A DNA stretch of 16,081 bases from positions 1 to 16,081 of the forward strand of contig JBBDNN010000073.1 in the NCBI GenBank assembly GCA_040877545.1. The letters run 5' to 3'. The first letter of the stretch is position 1, and each line of letters begins with the position of its first letter. This DNA is from Gracilimonas sp040877545. Lineage in GTDB: Bacteria; Bacteroidota; Rhodothermia; Balneolales; Balneolaceae. Made by a program: the position numbers and the translations under genes. This document shows, one piece after another, positions 1-7,300 of the stretch. The notes beneath the pieces were generated by a model. It had not been told where the DNA came from and did no database searches. It was given only the letters and a program-made list of their open reading frames with translations.

Positions 1-50
1 TTGTACTTCAATGAGTTATAAGAAATTGAAATTGTCTTAATTGGACACTA
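1..50. mobile_element. possible terminal end of an insertion sequence, cut by the window edge
   Basis: Read on the minus strand, this stretch begins TAGTGTCCAATTAAG and runs on AT-rich to the window edge. From memory, TAGTGTCC-type termini followed by ATTAA occur at the ends of some Bacteroidota DDE-transposase elements. No transposase is visible because the rest would lie to the left. The supporting context is that a good minus-strand ribosome binding site and ATG are interrupted exactly where this motif begins (position 50). The opposite end and target-site duplication are outside the window, so this is a tentative call. It could equally be ordinary intergenic DNA. Confidence 0.3.
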
Positions 51-74
51 CTGATGTTGCATTATTATTCTCCT
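48..74 (-). pseudogene. beheaded gene start: RBS plus four codons
   Basis: On the minus strand, AGGAG (plus-strand 70-74) is followed after 7 bases by ATG (62-60), then CAA, CAT and CAG, and then TAG (50-48). The ribosome binding site is among the best in the window, which otherwise has few, yet the frame ends after four codons. The stop is the first triplet of the possible insertion-sequence end. The simplest reading is that an element inserted just inside a gene. A functional four-residue leader peptide is the alternative. Confidence 0.25.
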
Positions 75-94
75 TTCATTTCTATTAACAATAA

Positions 95-581
95 TTCTCA
101 GCTAATTTAATGCAAGAATATGCAACACGGAGTGAATGTGCTAATTTTTTTTGCTGTGAGCGGTTTACGGAGGCGTTGATTGGCGAAAAGAATGGAAATT
201 GTGATTTTATGCAAGAATACAATCGGTTCCCGGAATAGTCTGCTTTCTTACCGACATCTCTCTTAGCCATGGAACCACGGATCTGAATGAATATCAGCTC
301 CGTTTTTTCCTGGATGAAGAATGTCTTGAAAAAGTGATGAATCTATCGGATAACGCCTTTGTCAACAAATCCGATTTTGACCTCGTGAAGCTTATAGAAG
401 ATGCCAATAATATTGAGTTAAATTTTAACTCTTACCTGAATGGATTTTGGAAGAAAATGAAGGATTGTTTCGTATAATAGTTGATATTGACTCTCTACCA
501 GCTTCTGATCCAGCACCGCATATGTGGAAATACAATATTAAGGAATGCGTTGTCGGTATCCTTATACAGGAGAGCAGCTAA
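95..581 (+). pseudogene. decayed gene of unknown family, readable across three frames
   Basis: Three consecutive open stretches in different frames read like coding sequence. The first is 95-238 (ATG at 110, ends FMQEYNRFPE). The second is 205-477 (contains TTDLNEYQLRFFLDEECLEK and KSDFDLVKLIEDANNIELNF). The third is 429-581 (LPEWILEENEGLFRIIVDID, then PAPHMWKYNIKECVVGILIQ). The third continues naturally from the second if one frameshift is placed at about 430-437. The first-to-second join, near 205-238, is less certain. The second stretch has no usable start before its Met at 334. I do not recognise the family. A 74-codon frame at 481-705 overlaps the end of this remnant and the promoter of the next gene, and is not coding-like. 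The order suggests loss of an accessory gene next to the toxin-antitoxin module. Confidence 0.45.
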
Positions 582-644
582 GATTTTTGCCTCACCAGTA
601 ATTCTGTTGTTTTGTATTTTGGACTGCTCTAAATTATTTTTCTC

Positions 645-697
645 ACTATATAGTTGCATTTATAAAAATAATGGAACTATATTTAAACTGTATAGTT
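645..697 (+). promoter_or_regulatory. candidate autoregulated promoter with paired palindromic operators
   Basis: A perfect 10-bp palindrome ACTATATAGT sits at 645-654. A second site, AACTGTATAGTT, sits at 686-697. Aligned as 12-mers (644-655 and 686-697) they match at 10 of 12 positions, and their starts are 42 bp apart, about four helical turns. A further half-site AACTATA at 675-681 pairs perfectly with TATAGTT at 691-697. Between the sites lie a possible -35 (TTGCAT, 654-659) and -10 (TATATT, 678-683) separated by 18 bp. The array ends 24 bp before the toxin start. MqsA-type antitoxins repress their own promoters through palindromes, so binding by the antitoxin encoded at 1096 is the natural hypothesis. 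The -35/-10 call is weak because Bacteroidota promoters often differ from this form. Confidence 0.45.
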
Positions 698-721
698 TAT
701 TATAATAATAAGAACCCTTAA

Positions 722-1069
722 GTGACCGATAAAAGTGATGTCGAACAATTTCTGATAAGATTCAAGGGAAAGATGAAAGTTTTTAATGTGGTTTTTATTG
801 ACCGTGAGAAAAACGCACAAACTTTGCTTGAAATGGAAATGGTACCGGCGGATCGCACTAAAGTTCTCGAAAACCTAAAGACTGAAGATTATTGTAAAGG
901 CCCATTAGAAAACTCTATGCATGGAGCCGGCAGAATGTGGGAATTCGGGAAAAATATATCGGGTACTGATATTTATATCAAAATTGCAATGGGTAGAGAA
1001 AACAACAGCGTGATTTGCATATCCTTCCACACAGCGGAACAACCGTTGCAATATCCTTATAAAGAATAA
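722..1069 (+). CDS. MqsR-like type II toxin (probable mRNA interferase)
   Basis: This 115-residue protein is the first gene of a toxin-antitoxin pair. It is probably a ribosome-dependent or free mRNA endonuclease of the RelE-like fold, acting in the cytoplasm. The C-terminal half resembles MqsR: an EDY-K segment (residues 56-59), an aromatic MWEFGK (72-77), then two beta-strands with IYIKI (84-88) and VICISFH (97-103). These correspond to the MqsR stretch that ends VYLKI and LIVSF. E. coli MqsR is 98 residues, so the size fits. The start is GTG, because an in-frame TAA lies directly before it (719-721). The next start (ATG, 773-775) would remove the first 17 residues, including a conserved-looking VEQFL. 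No clear ribosome binding site is seen. The gene is followed after 26 bp by an MqsA/Panacea-type antitoxin, which supports the call. Sequence similarity to MqsR is distant, and activity is inferred. Confidence 0.65.
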   Translation: MTDKSDVEQFLIRFKGKMKVFNVVFIDREKNAQTLLEMEMVPADRTKVLENLKTEDYCKGPLENSMHGAGRMWEFGKNISGTDIYIKIAMGRENNSVICISFHTAEQPLQYPYKE

Positions 1070-1095
1070 TAAATATTGATTATTAAAATCATCTT

Positions 1096-2103
1096 ATGAA
1101 AAGTCCCTTTACCGGTGGCGAAACAGAACTAATTCGCGAACGGAAATCATTAGTGTTCAGAAAAGAATCTTTTGAAATCACACACCATTCATATTGGTGT
1201 GTGGAAACCGGGGAGTATTTTACCACGGAAGAAATAGACCAAGTTAATATCACTCAGGTTCATAACAAGTATAGGGAAAAACATAATATTCCATTTTCGG
1301 ATCAAATAATTGCTATCAGAGAAAAGTATGGGCTTTCGGCAACCAAGATGTCCGAAATCTTAGGTTTCGGGGTGAATACTTATCGCAATTACGAAAGCGG
1401 AGAAGTTCCGCAAGCTTCTAATGCAAAACTGATTAAACTTGCAGCCAATCCTGAGAAATTTAACAGCCTGGTAGAAATAAGTGATGCTTTATCAGATAAA
1501 GAGTTAAAAAGACTACTGGAAAAAGTTGATTTGATTATTGAACAGGAAAATGATTCTGATGAAAGATTGCTTAAGCAACTACTGTCATATAAATTTCAAA
1601 CACCGAATGTGTTTACAGGATATAGAGATATCAGGTTTGAAAAATTCAGCAATATGATTATTTATTTTGCTGAAGCTCTTCAACCTTTCAAAACAAAATT
1701 AAACAAACTTCTATTCTATTCAGACTTTTTGAATTATAAAAAAACAGGATTTTCTATTAGTGGATGTAATTACAGAGCAATTGAACTTGGTCCTGTACCA
1801 AATGGATATGATACTTTATTCGAATATTTTAAACGGAATGAGTTTTTTAAAATCGACTATATTGAATTTGATAATCGTGAAAATATAGGAGAACGATTTA
1901 TTCCCAATCCTCAAAAGGCATTTGATAAAGATTTATTCACCAATACAGAAATAGATTGTTTGAAAACCATCTCACTATACTTTAAAGATGCCAGTAGTGA
2001 CGATATCATTGACGCCAGTCATAAAGAAAAAGCGTGGGAACAAAGAGAAAAAAAGAAAGAGCTGATTGAATACGACTATGCTTTTGATTTGAGTATTGAA
2101 TAG
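1096..2103 (+). CDS. Hybrid antitoxin: degenerate MqsA N-terminus, Xre HTH, Panacea (SocA/DUF4065) domain
   Basis: This 335-residue DNA-binding antitoxin is predicted to neutralise the toxin upstream and repress the operon. Residues 1-55 follow the layout of the MqsA zinc-finger domain (HHSYWCVETGEYFTTEEID at 30-48 matches its GLYCVHC-E region). However, the first Cys pair is replaced by SPFT (3-6) and only Cys35 of the second pair remains, so zinc binding is unlikely. Residues 66-118 are an Xre-type helix-turn-helix very like MqsA (SEILGFGVNTYRNYESGEV at 86-104). After a linker, residues 175-330 match the Panacea domain: KLNKLLFYSDFLNYKKTG (201-218), then AIELGPVPNGYDTLFEYF (228-245). Panacea domains are known as promiscuous neutralisers of many unrelated toxins (PanAT systems). 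The fusion suggests that MqsA-style recognition has been replaced or backed up by Panacea. Candidate operators lie at 645-697. Confidence 0.8.
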   Translation: MKSPFTGGETELIRERKSLVFRKESFEITHHSYWCVETGEYFTTEEIDQVNITQVHNKYREKHNIPFSDQIIAIREKYGLSATKMSEILGFGVNTYRNYESGEVPQASNAKLIKLAANPEKFNSLVEISDALSDKELKRLLEKVDLIIEQENDSDERLLKQLLSYKFQTPNVFTGYRDIRFEKFSNMIIYFAEALQPFKTKLNKLLFYSDFLNYKKTGFSISGCNYRAIELGPVPNGYDTLFEYFKRNEFFKIDYIEFDNRENIGERFIPNPQKAFDKDLFTNTEIDCLKTISLYFKDASSDDIIDASHKEKAWEQREKKKELIEYDYAFDLSIE

Positions 2104-2237
2104 AGTCTATTTTGACTCATCGATTTAACCTAAGTTCAGGCATATTGGAACAACCTTACTACATTCGAGCAATGAGTAGAAAAATATTGAGGGGAATCTC
2201 GGCTCTCTTGTCTCAATTATAGTTAATACAAAATTGC

Positions 2238-2340
2238 ATGAAATTTTACATTGGAGTCACAGATGATAATTGGTTTCACATCCTGGGGGTCAGCAGCCGG
2301 ATGAGGTGAATTTTTGGCGGCCGGGGGATATGTTGTGCTA
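2238..2340 (+). pseudogene. frameshifted N-terminal remnant of an HNH-endonuclease-family (putative restriction) gene
   Basis: An ATG at 2238 opens MKFYIGVTDDNWFHIL. After a run of five Gs (2285-2289) the coding sense moves to another frame and reads QQPDEVNFWRPG (2291-2326), ending at TAA 2339-2341. Together these match the N-terminus, as I recall it, of a family of HNH endonucleases annotated as putative restriction enzymes (a GVTD-x-x-WF start followed by PDEVNFW-x-PG). The two parts join cleanly if one base is lost or gained in the G run. The third frame (from 2326) stays open to 2406 without recognisable family sequence. The catalytic HNH region is absent, so the gene is dead. Family assignment is from memory of conserved motifs. 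Confidence 0.6.
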
Positions 2341-2518
2341 AAAACAAAAAAACCAATTTCCAATCATTCACTGTATTCTCGTCAGCTTTTACTCTTTGTT
2401 AAATAAATTACATCGATTTGAAGGTATGTTTATGGGAAGTATTTCGTGAATTTGTTTCTCATAAAAAGACTTATATATTCACTGCAGCATACTTTTCTGA
2501 AAGTAGCATATATTAAAA

Positions 2519-2566
2519 TACAGGATAATTATGAGTACCAATTTTCCCAAATGCTAATATCCTGTA
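2519..2566 (+). promoter_or_regulatory. 9-bp perfect inverted repeat in the sigma-factor leader
   Basis: TACAGGATA (2519-2527) and TATCCTGTA (2558-2566) are exact reverse complements separated by 30 bases. The repeat ends 22 bases before the GTG of the sigma-factor gene. As RNA it could form a leader hairpin; as DNA it could bind a regulator. The loop contains a nine-codon frame including the stop, MSTNFPKC (2531-2557), whose AGGA-like ribosome site would fall in the left arm. No T-tract follows, so it is not a typical terminator. Function is unproven. Confidence 0.35.
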
Positions 2567-2588
2567 GCAAATCAGGTGTAGGTATATA

Positions 2589-3161
2589 GTGAGAAGTAAT
2601 GAAGAGATTGACACCCCAGAACAGGATCTTATTTCAGGAATCCGGAACGGAGATGAAAAAGCTTTTCAAAAATTATTTATGAAATATTACAAACAACTTT
2701 GCTCCGTTTCCGCCGGATATCTGAACTCCTATGATATTGGCCGGGAAGTTGTTCAGGAAGTGTTTCTAAGTATTTGGGAACAGCGTGCAAAATGGAATCC
2801 CTCTGGCCCTTTACAGGCCTATCTATATCGTGCCGTTTACAACCGATCCATTAATTATTTAAAACAACATAAGCGGCAGAATGAACTTATGCGTTCATAT
2901 CATACTGCAATAGATGAAGAAAGCCATTCTCCGAAGGAAGAAGAACAAAGAGAGCTTTCGGAACAAGTATGGGAAAAAGTAAAAGAACTGCCAAAAAAGC
3001 GATACTTGGTTTTTGTACTTCATCGGCGGCAGGGGCTCAGTTATAAGGAAATTGCCGAATACCTCAACATCTCCATAAAAACTGTGGAAAACCAAATGGG
3101 GCAAGCCTTGAAATTTCTGCGGGATGCACTAACTCATCCTGATATCCCAAATAAATCCTGA
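2589..3161 (+). CDS. ECF sigma factor, FecI-like (Bacteroidota polysaccharide-locus type)
   Basis: This 190-residue alternative sigma factor is expected to direct RNA polymerase to this locus when its anti-sigma partner is triggered. Sigma region 2 spans residues 24-95, with the DIGREVVQEVFLSIWEQR core (49-66) and LQAYLYRAVYNRSINYLKQH (75-94). Region 4 spans about 125-180, with the helix-turn-helix LSYKEIAEYLNISIKTVENQ (150-169). Length is normal for the family. The start is GTG at 2589, with AGG 6 bases upstream (2580-2582). The frame is closed by TAG at 2565-2567, and the next Met (residue 31) lies inside region 2. A FecR-type protein and a TonB receptor with an STN domain follow, which is the classical cell-surface signalling order. 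Confidence 0.93.
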   Translation: MRSNEEIDTPEQDLISGIRNGDEKAFQKLFMKYYKQLCSVSAGYLNSYDIGREVVQEVFLSIWEQRAKWNPSGPLQAYLYRAVYNRSINYLKQHKRQNELMRSYHTAIDEESHSPKEEEQRELSEQVWEKVKELPKKRYLVFVLHRRQGLSYKEIAEYLNISIKTVENQMGQALKFLRDALTHPDIPNKS

Positions 3162-3295
3162 AAATCATCAGGTATGAAACTTGTTGAAGAACAGGTATTT
3201 ATAGAATAATAAACTGCTTATCTGATCTTATTCAGAAAAAAAATTATAAAAATAATAGGGGTAGGCTGTATCTCAGTTGTTATTAGGATACATCA

Positions 3296-4375
3296 ATGAA
3301 ATTAAATAACAGCATGTCAAAAGATATAGACTGGGTTTTACTGGGGAAATATTTTGCAGGGGAATGCACTCCTGAAGAGGTACAAATAATCGAAAACTGG
3401 ATTGAAAGTGATCCTTTGAAAATAAATGACCTCGACTATTTGAAAAAGGTGTGGGAAGCATCAGATAAAACAAAGCTGAACGAATATCATCTTGAGGATA
3501 TAGATGTGCAGGCAGACTGGTTGCTAATGCAGGAGAAAATAAATTCCGGAAAGTTAGCTGCTGCTGAGACAAGTCAGGCAAAATTGTCACCCAAAAAACG
3601 AGATTATAAACCTGCCAAAATTAGCTCGCCGATATGGTATATAGCCCGTGTTGCTGCCGTAATTCTTGTTTTATTTGGCGGAGGAGTACTGGTTTCGCAA
3701 CTAATACCGGGAGAAGAGGAATCGGTTACCGAACAGCATTTTAGTGAGATTTCTACGGAAAGAGGACAGCGGGCCGGTATTCAACTTCGTGATGGTTCAA
3801 AAGTGAATTTAAGTGTGGATAGTAAAATCCGGCATTCTTTTAATGAAAATCTGAGGGAAGTGTATATTGAAGGGGAGGCTTACTTTGATGTGTTCCGAGA
3901 TCCCAGCAGGCCATTTATCATCCAATCCAATCATGCCAGAGTAGAAGTGCTGGGTACTGATTTTTCTGTAAAAGCTTATCCCGACGAAAATTATGTACAG
4001 GTTGCAGTAGTTAGCGGCTCGGTATCGGTGGAATCAATGGTGAGCGCTGAGCGATCAAATGCAGTTATCGAGGGAGGCGAAATTGCCATTCTAAATATTG
4101 AAACCGGTGAATTAACAACAGAAAAAACAGACACTCAGAAATATACAAGCTGGTTACAAGGTAAACTGGTATTTGAGGATGTGCCTATCACTGAAGTTGG
4201 CCGGGAGCTGGAGCGTTGGTTTGATATTAATTTTGTCATTGAAAATGAAGAGCTGAAGTCGAAAAGGTTGACAGCAGTTCTAGACAGTAAATCATTGCAA
4301 AACTTGCTGGATGTGGTTGGCCAAACCATTGGTGCCGACTATCAATTGGAAGAGAACACTGTCCTAATACAATAA
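3296..4375 (+). CDS. FecR-family anti-sigma factor / signal transducer
   Basis: This 359-residue inner-membrane protein is expected to hold the sigma factor encoded at 2589 in the cytoplasm and release it on a periplasmic signal from the TonB receptor. Residues 1-60 form a cytoplasmic anti-sigma region (LLGKYFAGECTPEEVQIIENW). A single membrane helix lies at about 115-136 (WYIARVAAVILVLFGGG onward). The FecR domain covers 149-247 (typical TERGQRAGIQLRDGSKVNLS, then EVLGTDFSVKAY and VAVVSGSVSV). A C-terminal STN-like/DUF4974 domain covers 290-358. The gap to the sigma gene is 134 bp, so it may have its own promoter or share one. The gap to the receptor is only 19 bp, which implies co-transcription. 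An in-frame ATG at 3314 (MSKDIDWVLLG) is an alternative start. Confidence 0.93.
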   Translation: MKLNNSMSKDIDWVLLGKYFAGECTPEEVQIIENWIESDPLKINDLDYLKKVWEASDKTKLNEYHLEDIDVQADWLLMQEKINSGKLAAAETSQAKLSPKKRDYKPAKISSPIWYIARVAAVILVLFGGGVLVSQLIPGEEESVTEQHFSEISTERGQRAGIQLRDGSKVNLSVDSKIRHSFNENLREVYIEGEAYFDVFRDPSRPFIIQSNHARVEVLGTDFSVKAYPDENYVQVAVVSGSVSVESMVSAERSNAVIEGGEIAILNIETGELTTEKTDTQKYTSWLQGKLVFEDVPITEVGRELERWFDINFVIENEELKSKRLTAVLDSKSLQNLLDVVGQTIGADYQLEENTVLIQ

Positions 4376-4394
4376 TTTCTGGTTTTAAGATCTT

Positions 4395-7300
4395 ATGAAA
4401 AAAGTACAATTATATATAAAAGCAGCATTTTTACTTTTAATAATCAGTGGTTTTACCAGCATACTGCAATGGAAAGAGTTACTTGCTCAAACTAATGAGA
4501 ATCTGTCCAGGAACGGATACGTATTCAACTCCACTCAAACAGGTCCATTTTATAGAGTATCTGAATACAAAGACTCCATTTCCGAGCTTCAAAAAGTATT
4601 TACCTTAGAAATAAAAAATAATTCAATAAAGCAGGTGTTGCAGAAAATTGCAGAACAGGCGCCATTGGGTATTTCAATTAATCCGGATTTACCGGCTTTA
4701 AATAAACGTATTTCACTTTCAATTGTAAGCGGTACCATCGCAGATGCGTTAACAAAAGTGCTGGAAACAACAGATTATGAAGCGGCAATTTCAAGAAGGC
4801 GGGAAATTGTCTTGCTGAAAAAAGAAGCGCTTTCTCCTGTGCAAGAAGTTGTTCTGCAAACTGGCACCTTAGCTGGGAAAATTACTGATAGTGTCACCGG
4901 CGAACCTTTGGTTGGAGCCAATATTATGATTGAAAATACATCAACAGGTACTGCTACCAATATTGACGGAGAATATAGGCTCAGAAATGTTGAAGAAGGT
5001 GAACAAACTTTAGTGGTGAGATATCTTGGCTACATTACCAAAAATGTGGAAGTGGAAGTTACGGCCGGAGAAACTACTGCTCTTGATGTAGAACTTGAAC
5101 CGGATGTTATTGAAGGGCAGGAAGTAACCGTTTATTCACAAGCCCGCGGACAGGTGAAAGCTATTCGTCAGCAGTTGACATCTAATACTATAGTTAATGT
5201 AGTATCTGAATCACGTATAAGGGAAGTTGCAGATAATAATGCGGCCGAAACCGTTGGTCGTTTACCGGGTGTTTCCATTCAACGCTCTGGCGGGGAAGCC
5301 CAAAATGTGGTTATTCGCGGACTATCACCACGCTTTTCAAATATTACTGTGGGTGGAACCAGGTTGTCATCAACATCACTGAACGACCGCAATACAGATC
5401 TGCACATGATTTCTTCGGATATGATTTCAGGAATTGAGCTCTATAAATCCATCCGGCCAGATATGGATGCTGATGCCGTTGCCGGAACAGTTAATTTCAC
5501 CATTGACGGCGCTCCCGATGAGTCGCGAACTCGTCTTAATTTTCAGTATGGCTATAATGACCATACCCAAAGATTGGGAAATTATAAAGGAGACCTGAAC
5601 TTTAGCCAGCGTTTTTTTGAAAATCGTTTGGGTGTGATGGGAACCGTCTCAATACAGGGCGTAGACAGAAGTTCTGATAATTTGGATGCTTCCTACTTTG
5701 TGCCACGTGAGCGGAGAGAGGATGAGGCAGTTGCACCTATTGAAGTTGAGGATTTACGATTTACTGATCGTGCCCAACGCCGTGAACGATATGGTGCAAG
5801 CTTAGTACTGGATTACAGATTTGAAGACAACGGTCGGATACTGTTCAGCAATTTTGCCAACCGAATGAATCGCGATGAAGTGCAGCGGCAAAGATTATAC
5901 AATTTAGATCGAACCGAGCAGTCTTACATTATTTCGGATACGGAACAACAGGTAGATGTTCTCTCAAGTACACTTTCTGGTGAGCACAATTTATGGGGCG
6001 CAAAACTTGACTGGCGTCTCTCCCGCTCACAATCCGTTCGGGATGATCCTTACAACCACCGAATGAATTTCCTGGAGTTAGGAGCATTCAATGATGCGGA
6101 ACTTGACCTGACGAAAGGTCCTGAAGTGATACCATCAGCGGCTAGAAATGAGCTTGATGAGACTTTTCTGATGAATGCGGAATTCAATGAAAACTATTCT
6201 ACAGAAACAGATTTGGGAGCTATGTTCGACCTGGAAGTTCCGTTTGAAGTTGGTAGGCTAATTGATGCAACTGTTAAATTTGGTGGGAAATATACCTCCA
6301 AAGATCGTGAGAGAATTAGCGATCAATACTACCACAGATTTGATGGCGTAAATCAAACCAACCTTATTATTCAAAACTTACCGGGTGAGCATGTAAAAAC
6401 CCAAAGTGGTTTCTATTCCATAGAAAACTTTATTGAGCCTGGCTTCAATAAAAATAATTACCTCGATGGGATGTATATTTTTGGTTTAGGTCTTAGCCGC
6501 GATCGTGCCCGGGAATTTCAGGAAGCTATAAATGAAGACTTGGGATATTATAACCGCCGCCTGAGTGCCATGATGAATAATCACTGGGCTAGAGAAGAAT
6601 TATCAGCCGGATATATACTTTCAGAAATAAATATTGGAAGCCGATTAATGATACTCCCTGGTGTTCGCTATGAATATGATCATTCGGAATACACCGCTCA
6701 TGTTGGGCAAATTGGATATCTGACTGATGAAGAAGGAAACACAGTAAATGACTCTACAACTACCAGAGAAATGGGGCATTGGTTTCCAATGGTACATATG
6801 CGCCTGAATCTGCTAAAAGGTTTAGATCTTCGTCTTGCATGGACTAAATCTGCCAATCGTCCAAATTTTGACCAAGTAGTACCAAGAGAACGAATTCATG
6901 TTGAAGATAGTGATGTTCGGCGAGGAATTACCGGTTTAAAACCCGCCATAGCTACAAACTATGATGCATTTTTAAATTACTACACAAATAAATTTGGGTT
7001 GATATCAGTTGGAGGATATTACAAGAAAATTGACGACCTGATATACGACCGGAACGTCACCATTTTCCGGCCTCTGGAAATTGGTCTGCCGGAATTCACA
7101 ACCGGATACAACCTCCGGGAGCCATACAATAACCCACATTCAACCACTCTGAAAGGGGTAGAAGTTGAGTGGCAAAGTAATTTTCTGAATATGCCGAGCC
7201 CTTTGAACGGACTGATGTTAAATATCAATTACTCCAGAATTTGGTCTGAAACTCAATACCACCAGTTCCAGGTAGAAAGGCAGCCCGGAGTGGGAATTGT

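Larger units (their letters stand above)
2104..2588. other. 485-bp gap between toxin-antitoxin module and sigma factor
   Basis: No intact gene is present. The gap holds a short GAGTC/GACTC inverted repeat just after the antitoxin (2103-2118, no T-tract, so a poor terminator), an HNH-endonuclease remnant (2238-2340) and a 9-bp inverted repeat in the sigma-factor leader (2519-2566). The remnant contains a G+C-rich patch at about 2285-2327 that stands out from the AT-rich surroundings. I found no RNA gene and no convincing promoter here, although the sigma-factor promoter must lie in this gap. Confidence 0.6.

Noticed and set aside
85..270. 61-codon minus-strand frame
   Set aside because: It runs antisense over the decayed plus-strand gene, has no family resemblance and repeats YSCIK only because of the 11-bp DNA repeat.
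481..705. 74-codon plus-strand frame before the toxin gene
   Set aside because: It begins at a TTG, has low-complexity hydrophobic content, overlaps a better coding-like remnant in another frame (429-581) and runs through the palindromic promoter region.
1076..1090. TGATT/AATCA inverted repeat between toxin and antitoxin genes
   Set aside because: It is a short, AT-only structure in a 26-bp spacer and is expected by chance at this base composition.
2103..2118. GAGTC/GACTC inverted repeat as a terminator of the toxin-antitoxin operon
   Set aside because: The stem is only 5 bp, the loop is A/T and no T-tract follows.
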